A DNA stretch of 64,000 nucleotides from SIG622 sp045652245 (GCA_045652245.1 JAZRTY010000042.1:116610-180609); one strand, 5' to 3'. Counted from the stretch's first letter, positions 24,370-33,077 are shown. Made by a program: numbers and translations. The notes: generated by a model not told the origin, from the letters alone.

Positions 24370-26325
24370 ATGGACTTCAAATTACATTCAGATTACAAGC
24401 CTATGGGAGACCAGCCCGAAGCAATAGATCTGCTTTCAAAGGGTGTTCTTTCAGGTAAAAAGGAACAGCTTCTGCTCGGTGTTACAGGCTCGGGTAAAAC
24501 CTTTACTATGGCAAATATCATCCAAAAGGTTAACCGTCCGACACTTGTGCTTGCACACAACAAGACCCTTGCAGCGCAGCTATGCTCGGAGTTTCGTGAG
24601 TTTTTTCCTGAAAATGCAGTTGAATATTTCGTATCCTACTATGACTACTATCAGCCCGAGGCATATATTCCGGGCAAGGATGCGTATATCGAAAAGGACA
24701 GCTCAGTTAATGACGAAATCGACAAGCTTCGTCATTCGGCAACAAGTGCGCTTTTTGAAAGGCGTGATGTAATAATAGTTGCAAGTGTTTCCTGTATTTA
24801 TACTCTTGGTGACCCGAAGGAATACGCCTCAATGGTAATCTCGGTAAGACCGGGAATGAATATGTCCCGTGAGACCTTCCTTGAATATCTTGTAAACAAC
24901 AGGTACGAGCGAAATGATATCGGTTTTGAGAGAAACAAATTCCGTGTTCGTGGTGACACGGTTGAGGTTTTTCCGTCAAACTCAAACACGAATGCGTTGA
25001 GAATAGAATTTTTCGGAGACGAGATTGACAGTATTTCCGAGGTAAATCCTACAACAGGCGCCGTTCTTCAGCATCTGTCTTATGCCGGCATCTACCCTGC
25101 AAGCCATTATGTTACGGGCGAGGAAACAAGGCAGAAAGCAATCCGTGATATATACTGCGAAATGGAAGACAGAGTGAAGTTTTTTAAAGGGCAGCACAAA
25201 CACATTGAAGCCCAGAGAATTGAAGAACGCACAAAATACGACCTTGAAATGCTCTCGGAAATCGGGTATTGCTCGGGAATTGAAAACTACTCAAGAGTTT
25301 TAGCCGGCAGAGCCCCGGGAAGCACGCCCTACACACTTCTTGACTATTTCCCCGACGATTTTCTGATGTTTGTTGATGAATCTCACGTAACACTTCCACA
25401 GGTACGTGGAATGAGTGGCGGAGACAGGGCAAGAAAGAAAAATCTTGTTGACTTCGGTTTCAGACTTCCGTCGGCTTACGATAACCGACCCCTTTATTAC
25501 GAGGAGTTTGAAAAGAAAATAAATCAGATTATCTATGTAAGCGCAACCCCTGCACAGTACGAAAAGGAAAGAGCACAGACGGTAGCCGAGCAGGTAATCC
25601 GTCCGACAGGGCTTCTTGACCCGATTGTAGAGGTTCGTCCCATTGAGGGACAGATTGATGACCTAATGGGAGAGATAAACACAAGAGTTGAAAAGGGTGA
25701 GCGAGTGCTTGTCACAACTCTTACAAAGGTGATGGCAGAAAATCTTACAGAATATCTTTCCTCACACGACATAAAATGCCGTTATATGCACTTTGGTGTT
25801 GACACAATTGAGAGAATGGAAATTATCCGTGACCTGCGAATGGGCGTTTTTGACGTGCTTATCGGCATAAACCTGCTTCGTGAGGGACTTGACCTTCCCG
25901 AAGTATCGCTTGTTGCAATACTTGATGCCGACAAAGAGGGCTTTTTGCGAAGCGAAACCTCTCTTATCCAGACTATCGGACGTGCCGCACGTAATGCCGA
26001 AGGTAAGGTTATAATGTATGCCGACAATATTACAGGGTCTATGAAAAGTGCTATTGCCGAAACAAACAGACGTCGGGATAAGCAGATGAAATTCAATAAA
26101 GAGCACGGAATAGTTCCGAAAACCATAAAGAAGGATGTCCGTGATATTATTGAAATTTCGGCAAAACCCGACATTTCCAAAAAGAGTAAAAGGAAGCTTA
26201 CAAAGAAAGAAAAAGAGCTGCAGATTATCTCGCTTCGTGAGCAGATGCTCGAAGCATCACGCCGTCTTGAGTTTGAGCGTGCTGCATACCTGCGCGACCT
26301 CATTATAAAGCTTGAAAACGAATGA
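24370..26325 (+). CDS. uvrB: Excinuclease ABC subunit B
   Basis: A 651-aa nucleotide excision repair helicase-like protein. Walker A G-V-T-G-S-G-K-T is near residue 42. The damage-verifying beta-hairpin segment Y-Y-D-Y-Y-Q-P-E-A-Y-I-P is near 95, the DEAD-like D-E-S-H near 340, and helicase motifs V and VI (G-I-N-L-L-R-E-G-L-D, Q-T-I-G-R-A-A-R-N) follow. The C-terminal UVR motif, for UvrC/UvrA contact, ends the protein (R-L-E-F-E-R-A-A-Y-L-R-D). Complete and normal. uvrA and uvrC are not in the window; hflX precedes it in the same transcript. Confidence 0.98.
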   Translation: MDFKLHSDYKPMGDQPEAIDLLSKGVLSGKKEQLLLGVTGSGKTFTMANIIQKVNRPTLVLAHNKTLAAQLCSEFREFFPENAVEYFVSYYDYYQPEAYIPGKDAYIEKDSSVNDEIDKLRHSATSALFERRDVIIVASVSCIYTLGDPKEYASMVISVRPGMNMSRETFLEYLVNNRYERNDIGFERNKFRVRGDTVEVFPSNSNTNALRIEFFGDEIDSISEVNPTTGAVLQHLSYAGIYPASHYVTGEETRQKAIRDIYCEMEDRVKFFKGQHKHIEAQRIEERTKYDLEMLSEIGYCSGIENYSRVLAGRAPGSTPYTLLDYFPDDFLMFVDESHVTLPQVRGMSGGDRARKKNLVDFGFRLPSAYDNRPLYYEEFEKKINQIIYVSATPAQYEKERAQTVAEQVIRPTGLLDPIVEVRPIEGQIDDLMGEINTRVEKGERVLVTTLTKVMAENLTEYLSSHDIKCRYMHFGVDTIERMEIIRDLRMGVFDVLIGINLLREGLDLPEVSLVAILDADKEGFLRSETSLIQTIGRAARNAEGKVIMYADNITGSMKSAIAETNRRRDKQMKFNKEHGIVPKTIKKDVRDIIEISAKPDISKKSKRKLTKKEKELQIISLREQMLEASRRLEFERAAYLRDLIIKLENE

Positions 26326-26347
26326 TATTCCGTTTATAATTTGACTC

Positions 26348-26376
26348 TTGACTTTAAATCTTTATTACTGTATAAT
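26348..26376 (+). promoter_or_regulatory. Sigma-A promoter
   Basis: TTGACT (26348-26353), 17-base spacer, TATAAT (26371-26376), 35 bp before the DnaC-like gene. Confidence 0.88.
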
Positions 26377-26410
26377 AAATGTGGTTTAATATGCCAAAAG
26401 GGGTGAAAAT

Positions 26411-27415
26411 ATGTCTTTTACCGAAATGACAGCTAAAAAAATCCGTGACGAATTTGACAGAAAAAGAAAGGCTGCGCAGGATATAGCCGAAGAAAAACGA
26501 AGCTTTATCCACGCACAAATTCCCGATATCGAAATTATCGACAGAGAGCTTGCAAACACGGGTCTGAAACTCTATGAATGTGCAATAAACGGCGGTGATA
26601 TTGAAAAGACCGTTGCCGATATGAAAGAAAAAAATATAACCTTGCGTGCGCTTCGTGCAAATCTTCTAAGGTCAAATGGTTACAGTGAGGATTTTACAAA
26701 GGTAAAATACGAATGTGAAAAATGCTCGGATACAGGCTATGACGGACTTCATTACTGTGATTGCTTCAGACGTGCTATGATAAAGGAGGCATATCTTTCC
26801 TCAGGGCTTGGTGGTATGCTGGAAGAGCAGAGCTTTGACAACTTCTCACTTGACTACTATAAAAACGACAAATCGAAAGACGGCGACTCAGAGCAGGATA
26901 AGATGCGCAGAATTCTTCTCATGGCAAAGGAATATGCGCAAAAGTTCGGTTCGGAAGATGAAAAGGGCTGTAAAAACCTCATTTTCTTCGGAAGTACCGG
27001 TCTTGGTAAAACACATATTTCAACTGCAATTGCAAAAAGTGTAATTGAAAAAGGCTACAGCGTGGTTTACGATACTGCTTCAAATATTCTCTCTGCCTTT
27101 GAAAATGAAAAATTTTCAAAGAAAACAACCGACGAGAATGATACCGAAAAGTATCTGACTTGTGACTTGCTGATTATTGACGACCTGGGTGCAGAATTTC
27201 ATACTCAGTTCACTGAAGCTGCCCTTTATAACCTTATAAATTCAAGAATTTGTGCTTCTCGTGCTATGATTATCAGTACAAATCTTGACAGTGGCGCAAA
27301 GCTTTCAAAAACCTACAACGACAGAATCACCTCCCGTCTTATCGGCGAATTCCGTGCATTTGTGTTTGTAGGAAACGACGTGCGACTTGAAAAGAGAAAG
27401 AAAGCGATAAAGTGA
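26411..27415 (+). CDS. DnaC/DnaI-like helicase-loader ATPase
   Basis: A 334-aa AAA+ protein. Residues about 98-118 have a zinc-finger-like C-E-K-C-S-D-T-G-Y-D-G-L-H-Y-C-D-C. Walker A G-S-T-G-L-G-K-T-H is near 195, Walker B L-L-I-I-D-D-L-G-A-E near 257, and sensor I S-T-N-L near 300. This matches DnaC/IstB-type ATPases. Here there is no IS21 transposase beside it, and the N-terminal zinc motif fits the chromosomal 'DnaI-like/DnaC' proteins of Clostridia that help load the replicative helicase or act in DNA metabolism. It has its own consensus promoter. Confidence 0.85.
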   Translation: MSFTEMTAKKIRDEFDRKRKAAQDIAEEKRSFIHAQIPDIEIIDRELANTGLKLYECAINGGDIEKTVADMKEKNITLRALRANLLRSNGYSEDFTKVKYECEKCSDTGYDGLHYCDCFRRAMIKEAYLSSGLGGMLEEQSFDNFSLDYYKNDKSKDGDSEQDKMRRILLMAKEYAQKFGSEDEKGCKNLIFFGSTGLGKTHISTAIAKSVIEKGYSVVYDTASNILSAFENEKFSKKTTDENDTEKYLTCDLLIIDDLGAEFHTQFTEAALYNLINSRICASRAMIISTNLDSGAKLSKTYNDRITSRLIGEFRAFVFVGNDVRLEKRKKAIK

Positions 27416-27486
27416 TTTTTTCTTGGTAATTTTACGAAATATTTGTGCCATTACAGAGCTTTACGGTACATAAAATGGAGATTTAT

Positions 27487-27834
27487 ATGGATACTGCAAG
27501 ATTTACAAAGAACGATAGTGGTTTTATATGCAAAAACTGCGGCTTTGAGGTATTGCCTCTTGGTAACACAAGCAGAAATCACTGTCCGAGATGCCTTTGC
27601 TCTTTGCACGTGGATATAAATCCGGGTGACAGAGCTTGCAGCTGTGGTGGAATACTTGAACCGGTAAGTGCTGTACCGGATGCAAAAAAAGGATTTATAA
27701 TAAACCATAAATGCCGGAAATGCGGTTACGAAATCCGAAATAAGGCTGCTCTGAAAACTGCAAAATCGACACTTCCCGACGAACAATACGACAATGAAGA
27801 GTTACTTATTGCGCTGACATGTGCGAAGTTTTAA
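27487..27834 (+). CDS. RNHCP domain protein
   Basis: A 115-aa protein with the signature S-R-N-H-C-P-R-C-L-C-S-L-H-V-D (about 30-44), which defines the RNHCP family of small zinc-binding bacterial proteins of unknown function. Cysteine pairs at I-C-K-N-C, C-P-R-C, A-C-S-C-G and C-R-K-C suggest two zinc sites. The open frame extends back to 27445, but ATG 27487 has GGAG six bases upstream and starts the conserved region. Confidence 0.88.
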   Translation: MDTARFTKNDSGFICKNCGFEVLPLGNTSRNHCPRCLCSLHVDINPGDRACSCGGILEPVSAVPDAKKGFIINHKCRKCGYEIRNKAALKTAKSTLPDEQYDNEELLIALTCAKF

Positions 27835-27875
27835 AGAAATACACAGAAAAATTCTTTTAACAGAAAGGATATTAT

Positions 27876-28790
27876 ATGAAAATTCTCGCTTTTGGAGAAA
27901 TACTTTTTGATGTCTTCGGAACTTCCGAAAAACTCGGAGGGGCACCTCTGAATTTTTGCGCCGATATGGTGAAAATGGGAGCGCAGGGACATATTATTTC
28001 TGCGCTCAGTAATGACAGACTCGGGCAGAATGCAATAAACTCCCTGAAAAATCTCGGTATTGACTATTCTCTTACAAATACAGAATCTCTTTTCGGGACA
28101 GGCGTATGTCAGGTATCGCTCGACGAGTCGGGAGAGCCTTCATACGAGCTTTTGGAAGGTGTGGCGTATGACCACATTACAGCTTCTGACGAGGAAATAG
28201 CAAAAATCAATGCCGAAGAATTTGACGTATTCTATTTCGGCACTCTTGCACAGCGAAACATCTCTTCCAGGGCTACTCTTGAGAAGATTTTTGCCTCTTG
28301 CAAATTCAAAAATGTATTTTTCGATATCAATATCCGTGCAAACTTTTATTCAAATGATATTATAAAGTTTGGTCTTGAAAATGCGAATATCTTAAAAATC
28401 AATTATTCCGAGTGCGCTCTGCTCTGCGATATGGGCTTTTGCTCGACACTCTTCCCGGATAAATCCGACGATGAGGCTATAAAGAAAATTTGTCGTGAAA
28501 TTTGCGAGAGCTTTTCTATTGAAACTATAATTGTAACCCTTGACAAAGACGGCGCTTGTGCATATCAGCACAGCACAGGAGAGTTCTGCAGAAGTCGCAA
28601 AGCTGAGAGCGAGGTTGTTTCAACCGTTGGTGCAGGTGATGCTTTCTCTGCGTGTTTTATCTATAACTATGTTTCGGGTGCAACACTCAACGAGTGCATT
28701 GTTCGTGCTAACATACTCGGAGATTATACCGTTACTTATCTTGAGGCTATTCCCCCTTATACCGACGAGTTACTCAGTAAAATAAAATAG
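27876..28790 (+). CDS. PfkB-family carbohydrate kinase (fructokinase-like)
   Basis: A 304-aa sugar kinase. The N-terminal substrate region has G-G-A-P-L-N-F-C-A-D-M-V-K-M-G-A and the C-terminal signature T-V-G-A-G-D-A-F-S-A-C-F contains the catalytic base Asp and the anion-hole glycines. Closest in pattern to bacterial fructokinases. The sugar is inferred, because no sugar transporter or hydrolase is adjacent. AGAAAGG precedes the ATG. Confidence 0.9.
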   Translation: MKILAFGEILFDVFGTSEKLGGAPLNFCADMVKMGAQGHIISALSNDRLGQNAINSLKNLGIDYSLTNTESLFGTGVCQVSLDESGEPSYELLEGVAYDHITASDEEIAKINAEEFDVFYFGTLAQRNISSRATLEKIFASCKFKNVFFDINIRANFYSNDIIKFGLENANILKINYSECALLCDMGFCSTLFPDKSDDEAIKKICREICESFSIETIIVTLDKDGACAYQHSTGEFCRSRKAESEVVSTVGAGDAFSACFIYNYVSGATLNECIVRANILGDYTVTYLEAIPPYTDELLSKIK

Positions 28791-28796
28791 TTTATG

Positions 28797-28830
28797 TGAG
28801 CTGCGACAGAAATATCGTAGCTCCTTAATT
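28797..28830 (+). terminator. Possible weak terminator after the kinase gene
   Basis: GAGCTGCGA pairs with TCGTAGCTC (one wobble), followed by the mixed CTTAATTTCTCTT rather than a clean T-run. Confidence 0.4.
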
Positions 28831-28851
28831 TCTCTTAAAGGAGGTGCAATC

Positions 28852-29682
28852 TTGTCCTACCGGGTAGCAACAGAGCTTGAAATCGAAAAATTCTCCCGTA
28901 TCTGCTCACAAATCGGCCTTTCCGAGCTTGATAATATGAGAAGCTTTGAATTTGATAAAAAACACAGGCGTGTTATCAAACGTTCCTCGCTTGAGGGAGG
29001 TGTAAATATCGGTGGACTTTCCGAGAAAAGCTTGCACCTGGCTCTTAAATATTTTTTTGACGAAAACCGTTCTCATCACGAAGTACAGATAGGTTCTTAT
29101 TTTGCAGATATATTCCACGATGGGCAGATTATCGAAATTCAGACGAGAAATTTCTGCTCATTCCGGAAAAAGCTTGCCTGCGTATCCGAAAAAAATCCCG
29201 TTCTTGTCGTACATCCGATAATAAAAAACAAAAATCTATATTGGCTTGATAGCGAAAGTGGCGAAATAAGCGGAGGCAGAACAAGTCCGAAGCATCGGGA
29301 TATTTATGATGCCTTCCGTGAGCTTGTATATATCCGTGAGCTTTTACAGAGGGAGAATTTAAGCTTCTGCTTCCCTGTTCTTGAGTGTGACGAGATAAGA
29401 CTGCTGTGCGGCCGGGACAAAGAAAAGAAAAAGGGCTCTGTCCGTTATAGCCTTATTCCGAAAAAACTGCTCGGTTTTTATGAGTTTGATACTGCCTTTG
29501 CCTTTGCAACACTTTTGCCGAAGGTTGACGGTGATATGACAGTTGCCTCGGTTTCAAAACAAATCGGTAAGGATAAAATGATAAGCTCTGCGTTTTTGAG
29601 CGTTCTTTTATACCTTGATATTCTGGGCCGTGAACGTGACGGAAAGAGGGGTTATCGCTATTTTTATGGCGAAAATTATTGA
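28852..29682 (+). CDS. Conserved hypothetical, probable PD-(D/E)XK nuclease fold
   Basis: A 276-aa protein. TTG 28852 is the start, seven bases after AAAGGAGG. Residues about 80-107 read H-E-V-Q-I-G-S-Y-F-A-D-I-F-H-D-G-Q-I-I-E-I-Q-T, which fits the D-x(n)-E-x-Q core of restriction-endonuclease-like folds (E at 81, D near 89, E-I-Q near 98). The C-terminal third looks like a winged helix (T-V-A-S-V-S-K-Q-I-G, then a short wing). The family is conserved and uncharacterised as far as I know. Nuclease activity is a fold-level inference. Confidence 0.65.
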   Translation: MSYRVATELEIEKFSRICSQIGLSELDNMRSFEFDKKHRRVIKRSSLEGGVNIGGLSEKSLHLALKYFFDENRSHHEVQIGSYFADIFHDGQIIEIQTRNFCSFRKKLACVSEKNPVLVVHPIIKNKNLYWLDSESGEISGGRTSPKHRDIYDAFRELVYIRELLQRENLSFCFPVLECDEIRLLCGRDKEKKKGSVRYSLIPKKLLGFYEFDTAFAFATLLPKVDGDMTVASVSKQIGKDKMISSAFLSVLLYLDILGRERDGKRGYRYFYGENY

Positions 29683-29742
29683 TTTTTGTGCGAAAATATG
29701 CAGTTTGTCAAAGAATTATTTACAAAATAGTGTTTTTTGCTA

Positions 29743-29771
29743 TTGCTTTTTTACTTTTTTTGTGTTATACT
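29743..29771 (+). promoter_or_regulatory. Promoter of rpmE
   Basis: TTGCTT (29743-29748), 17-base spacer, TATACT (29766-29771). Confidence 0.78.
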
Positions 29772-29781
29772 GTTGTTTGCG

Positions 29782-29817
29782 TAAATTGGCAGGTAATTCT
29801 TTGCCGTTGTCAATTTA
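29782..29817 (+). ncRNA. rpmE 5' leader hairpin (candidate L31 leader)
   Basis: Immediately after the inferred transcription start, TAAATTG (29782-29788) pairs with CAATTTA (29811-29817), and an inner GGCA/TGCC extends the stem with internal loops. Leaders of L31 genes are known autoregulatory elements in several phyla, including Firmicutes. Assignment here is by position and structure only. Confidence 0.5.
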
Positions 29818-29850
29818 AATTTACAGAAAGAGAACGAGAGGTGTAATAAG

Positions 29851-30057
29851 ATGAAGCAGAATCTCCATCCTGAATACAACGAAGCAGTTGTAAAGTGTGC
29901 TTGCGGCGCAACATTTACAACAAGGTCTACAAAGAGTGAACTCAAAGTTGACATTTGCTCAAAGTGCCATCCTTTCTTCACAGGAAAGCAGAAGCTCGTA
30001 GACGCAGGCGGACGTGTTGACAAGTTCAACAAGAAGTTCAACCTTGCTGCAAAGTAA
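29851..30057 (+). CDS. rpmE: 50S ribosomal protein L31
   Basis: A 68-aa bL31 of the zinc-binding (C+) type: C-A-C-G near 16-19 and C-S-K-C-H-P-F-F-T-G-K near 37-47. The first cysteine pair is C-x-C, as usual for this form. It sits on the intersubunit bridge of the ribosome. Own promoter, structured leader and strong terminator. GAGGTG precedes the ATG. Confidence 0.98.
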   Translation: MKQNLHPEYNEAVVKCACGATFTTRSTKSELKVDICSKCHPFFTGKQKLVDAGGRVDKFNKKFNLAAK

Positions 30058-30065
30058 TAAAAGGG

Positions 30066-30105
30066 TACCGTCACAGCCAGCGTCTGTGACGGTAGTTTTT
30101 TATTT
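30066..30105 (+). terminator. Terminator of rpmE
   Basis: TACCGTCACAG pairs with CTGTGACGGTA around a 7-nt loop, then a T-run to about 30105. Confidence 0.95.
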
Positions 30106-30118
30106 TTGGAGGTAGAAA

Positions 30119-31219
30119 ATGGTAAAATTAGTACATATATCCGACCTGCACCTTGACAGCCCTTTTGCAGGACTTCTTATGAGCGAAAGAGCGATACGTC
30201 GAAACGAACAGAGGGAAGCCCTGAGTGGCGTTTGCAAAATATGCAAGGATGAAAAGGTTGACCTGCTTCTGATTTCGGGAGACCTGTTTGACAGAGAATT
30301 TGTTTCAGACGATACACCTGCTTTTTTAGCACGTGCGTTCTCACAAATTCCGGACACGAGAGTCTTTATTTCTCCCGGAAATCACGACTGTTTATCTGCC
30401 CGTTCGCCGTATACATCTGTCGTTTTTCCCGATAATGTTCACCTTTTTACGCAGGAAAATATGAGCTATGTGGATATTCCCGAACTTAATACTACAGTTT
30501 ACGGCTTTGCATTTTGCAGCAGCAGACTTTCTGTAAGCCCTCTGTCCTCCTTCCATGTTCAAAACGAGGACAGGATAAATATACTCTGTGCACACGGTGA
30601 GCTTGACAATCCGGCTTCTGAATACTACTGTATCGACAGTCGTGACATATCAGACAGCAAGCTTGACTATGCAGCTCTCGGACATATACATAAATTTTCG
30701 GGGCTTTCACGTTTTGGCTTTACCTCTTGCGCCTACAGTGGTTGTCTTATCGGTCGTGGTTTTGACGAGTGTGGCGATAAGGGTATGATTATCGGAAGTC
30801 TCGGCAAAGGTATTAACACACTTGCTTTCCGTGCGCTTGAAAATACGCGAAGATATGAAAGATGCGACATCGCTTTGTCGGGTAATTTCTCGGAAAGTGA
30901 CCTTGTTTCAAAGCTAAAGGAAGATTACAGCGCTTTATCGGAAAAGTGCAGTCTGCGTGTTACCCTGAAGGGCAGTGTTCAGGAAAAGCTATCACTTGAC
31001 AGCGAAAAAATAAAGGAAAAGGCTTCTCTTTCCTGTGCCTTTGAAATACAGGACGAAACATATATCGTGCCGGACCTTTCAAAGCTTGTAGTTGAAAATT
31101 CACTTCGTGGTGAATTCTGCAGAAAAATCTCGGCTCTGCTTGAGAGCGAGGACCCGGAAAAGAGAAAAATAGCTTCTCTTGCCCTGAAGTATGGACTTAT
31201 GGCATTCAGAGAGCTGTAA
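30119..31219 (+). CDS. SbcD/YhaO-type metallophosphoesterase
   Basis: A 366-aa calcineurin-like phosphoesterase of the DNA repair exonuclease class. Metal ligands are in H-I-S-D-L-H-L-D-S-P-F (7-17), S-G-D-L-F-D-R (about 57), P-G-N-H-D (about 86), C-A-H-G-E and L-G-H-I-H-K-F. The partner ATPase (SbcC/YhaN-like), usually next door, is not visible here, so it may be elsewhere or absent. GGAGG lies before the ATG. It starts a three-gene run with the WalJ-like and LOG genes. Confidence 0.88.
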   Translation: MVKLVHISDLHLDSPFAGLLMSERAIRRNEQREALSGVCKICKDEKVDLLLISGDLFDREFVSDDTPAFLARAFSQIPDTRVFISPGNHDCLSARSPYTSVVFPDNVHLFTQENMSYVDIPELNTTVYGFAFCSSRLSVSPLSSFHVQNEDRINILCAHGELDNPASEYYCIDSRDISDSKLDYAALGHIHKFSGLSRFGFTSCAYSGCLIGRGFDECGDKGMIIGSLGKGINTLAFRALENTRRYERCDIALSGNFSESDLVSKLKEDYSALSEKCSLRVTLKGSVQEKLSLDSEKIKEKASLSCAFEIQDETYIVPDLSKLVVENSLRGEFCRKISALLESEDPEKRKIASLALKYGLMAFREL

Positions 31220-31237
31220 AAAAGAAAGGTATATTTT

Positions 31238-32002
31238 ATGATAAAATGTATTCCACTATTTTCAGGTTCAAGTGGAAATTCAACATATATAAACTGCGAC
31301 GGAGAGGAATTCTTAATCGACGCAGGTGTCAGCTGTGGAGCTCTTGACAAGGCACTTATATCGGTAGGTACTTCTCTTTCAAATATTCGTGGTATTTTTA
31401 TAACTCACGAGCATATAGACCATATACGAGGACTTGAAATTATTTGCAAAAAACACGATATCCCCGTGTACATAAATTCACAGTCGGCAAAATATATATA
31501 TTGCAGGGAAATTGGTGAGGGGCTCAGACGTGCCATAAATATCTGTGATGCTGCAGAAACTGTCAGGACAGAAAACGCAAAATTTGAAATTTTCAAAACT
31601 CCTCACGACTCCTGGGGAAGTGTTTGCTACAGGGTTTCGGATGCTTCCGGGGATACCTTTGCACTTGCAACTGATATAGGTTTTGTTACAAAAAGTATAG
31701 GTGCTGCATTACTTGGTGCCCGACAGGTAGTAATTGAGTCAAATCACGATATCAATATGCTGAAAAACGGGCCGTATCCGATTTCACTTCAGAACAGAAT
31801 TCTGTCAAAGTCAGGGCACCTTTCAAACGAGGATTGTGCAAGATTTCTTCCGTATCTTGCGCAAAGTGGAACGAAAAAAATATATCTTGCGCACCTGTCA
31901 CGCGAAAACAATCTGCCACAGGTAGCACTTGAAACGGCAAATCTTGCGCTTCGTGGCTACAATGAAATTACCTGCGAGGTTTGTCCCGAAAAAATTATAT
32001 AA
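31238..32002 (+). CDS. WalJ/YycJ-like MBL-fold hydrolase
   Basis: A 254-aa metallo-beta-lactamase-fold protein beginning P-L-F-S-G-S-S-G-N-S-T-Y-I, the hallmark of the WalJ (YycJ) family, with the metal motif T-H-E-H-I-D-H-I-R-G (about 58). WalJ family members are linked to cell division, cell wall or DNA repair functions. The usual walRK genes are absent here. AGAAAGG precedes the ATG, 18 bp after the phosphoesterase gene. Confidence 0.88.
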   Translation: MIKCIPLFSGSSGNSTYINCDGEEFLIDAGVSCGALDKALISVGTSLSNIRGIFITHEHIDHIRGLEIICKKHDIPVYINSQSAKYIYCREIGEGLRRAINICDAAETVRTENAKFEIFKTPHDSWGSVCYRVSDASGDTFALATDIGFVTKSIGAALLGARQVVIESNHDINMLKNGPYPISLQNRILSKSGHLSNEDCARFLPYLAQSGTKKIYLAHLSRENNLPQVALETANLALRGYNEITCEVCPEKII

Positions 32003-32020
32003 GTACCAAAGGAGATTATT

Positions 32021-32602
32021 ATGAGAATTTGCGTTTACGGAGCATCAAGTACATCTATAGACGAAAAATACATAAAGCAGGCAGAAGCTCTTTGCGAATA
32101 TCTTGCAAAAAAAGGTCACACCCTTGTTTTCGGAGGCGGAGGAAGTGGTCTTATGGGTGCTGCAGCCCGTGGCTTTGAAAAGGGTGGTTCTTCCGAGATA
32201 ATCTCGATAGCGCCAAAATTCTTTGATGTTGACGGAAGGCTCTTCCCGAGATGTACGCAGTATATTTATCCCGAAACTATGCGTGAGCGCAAGCAGCTTA
32301 TGGAAAACCATGCTGACGCTTTCGTGGTACTTCCGGGTGGTATCGGTACTCTTGACGAGTTTTTTGAAATTATAACCCTGCGTTCACTCGGACGCCATAA
32401 CAAGGCAGTAGCTCTTTATGATTGTGACGGATTTTTTGACACGATGCAGAAAATGCTCTCCGAGTTTGAAGAAAAGGGATTTGTTCGTCTTTTAGGGGAC
32501 AGCCTTTACGGTACATTTACGGATTTTGAAGAGCTGGAAAAATATCTGTGCGAGCAGAGTGGTGAGTATTTTACGGCTGCGATGTTTAAGGATATTAAAT
32601 AA
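32021..32602 (+). CDS. LOG-family protein (TIGR00730)
   Basis: A 193-aa Rossmann-fold protein. F-G-G-G-G-S-G-L-M-G-A-A-A-R-G near 40 and P-G-G-I-G-T-L-D-E-F-F-E near 105 are the LOG motifs; the second holds the catalytic Glu and phosphate-binding loop. Enzymes of this group cleave cytokinin-type nucleoside monophosphates or AMP/IMP-like nucleotides to base and ribose 5-phosphate. Physiological substrate in this organism unknown. AAAGGAG precedes the ATG. Confidence 0.9.
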   Translation: MRICVYGASSTSIDEKYIKQAEALCEYLAKKGHTLVFGGGGSGLMGAAARGFEKGGSSEIISIAPKFFDVDGRLFPRCTQYIYPETMRERKQLMENHADAFVVLPGGIGTLDEFFEIITLRSLGRHNKAVALYDCDGFFDTMQKMLSEFEEKGFVRLLGDSLYGTFTDFEELEKYLCEQSGEYFTAAMFKDIK

Positions 32603-32611
32603 TGATTTTGT

Positions 32612-32643
32612 AAACACTCCCACAGTTCGGGGGTGTTTCTTTG
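32612..32643 (+). terminator. Terminator after the LOG gene
   Basis: AAACACTCCC pairs with GGGGGTGTTT (one wobble), then TCTTTGTT. Confidence 0.75.
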
Positions 32644-32975
32644 TTGTGGGGGATTTTATCCCCCTGTACTCCAACTTTAAATTGTTTTGTAAGGGACTTC
32701 GTCCCCTACAACCCCTCTTTATTACGGGGACATTGTCCCACAGTACCCCCTAGATACTTTTTCCCACAGTAGAGCTGGAAAAAGTATCCAAAAAGAGCCC
32801 AAGTCAAGGGAAAAGTTCAAGTAAAATTACATTGTGCAGGGGAAAATTGCGAAGCAATTTCTTCCGGGAAATAAACACGAAGTGTTTATGCTTTTTCCAA
32901 CTCAATGTGGGAAAAGTAACAGGGTGGTACAGGAGGGCATCGCCCTCCGTAAAATCTCAAAACTTATAATTTACA
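32644..32975. repeat. Hairpin-rich extragenic repeat tract
   Basis: About 330 bp without a gene, packed with short perfect hairpins: GGGGGAT...ATCCCCC-like pairs, GGGAC-TTC-GTCCC, GGGAC-ATT-GTCCC, AAATTGC-GAA-GCAATTT, AAACAC-GAA-GTGTTT, GAGGGC-ATC-GCCCTC and a 12-bp stem GATACTTTTTCC/GGAAAAAGTATC at 32753-32788. The right part repeats the left-part elements in the opposite orientation. Parts recur near 54,740-54,850. Confidence 0.8.
32769..32815 (-). repeat. 47-bp dispersed repeat, copy 1
   Basis: Reverse complement of 54741-54787 with 46 of 47 bases identical, starting GTAGAGCTGG and ending AGGGAAAAG. It includes half of the 12-bp-stem hairpin. Confidence 0.88.
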
Positions 32976-33006
32976 AAAAATTATCTTAAATTTCCCCCAA
33001 TAGATG

Positions 33007-33035
33007 TTTACATTTTGATGTAATAGTGATATAAT
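33007..33035 (+). promoter_or_regulatory. Promoter of the MBOAT-parB-alr gene run
   Basis: TTTACA (33007-33012), 17-base spacer, TATAAT (33030-33035), 42 bp before the MBOAT start. No strong terminator is seen until 40484. Confidence 0.82.
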
Positions 33036-33077
33036 AAGAAGATAAGAATAATAAATTTTACTATCGGACGGTATTTC

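Noticed and set aside
26411..27415. IS21 helper protein IstB
   Set aside because: No IstA transposase or IS ends are nearby, it has its own promoter and an N-terminal zinc motif; a chromosomal DnaC/DnaI-like ATPase fits better.
32660..32760. Short open frame in the repeat tract at 32,526-32,753
   Set aside because: It runs from the end of the LOG gene into hairpin repeats, has no ribosome binding site and no recognisable protein pattern.
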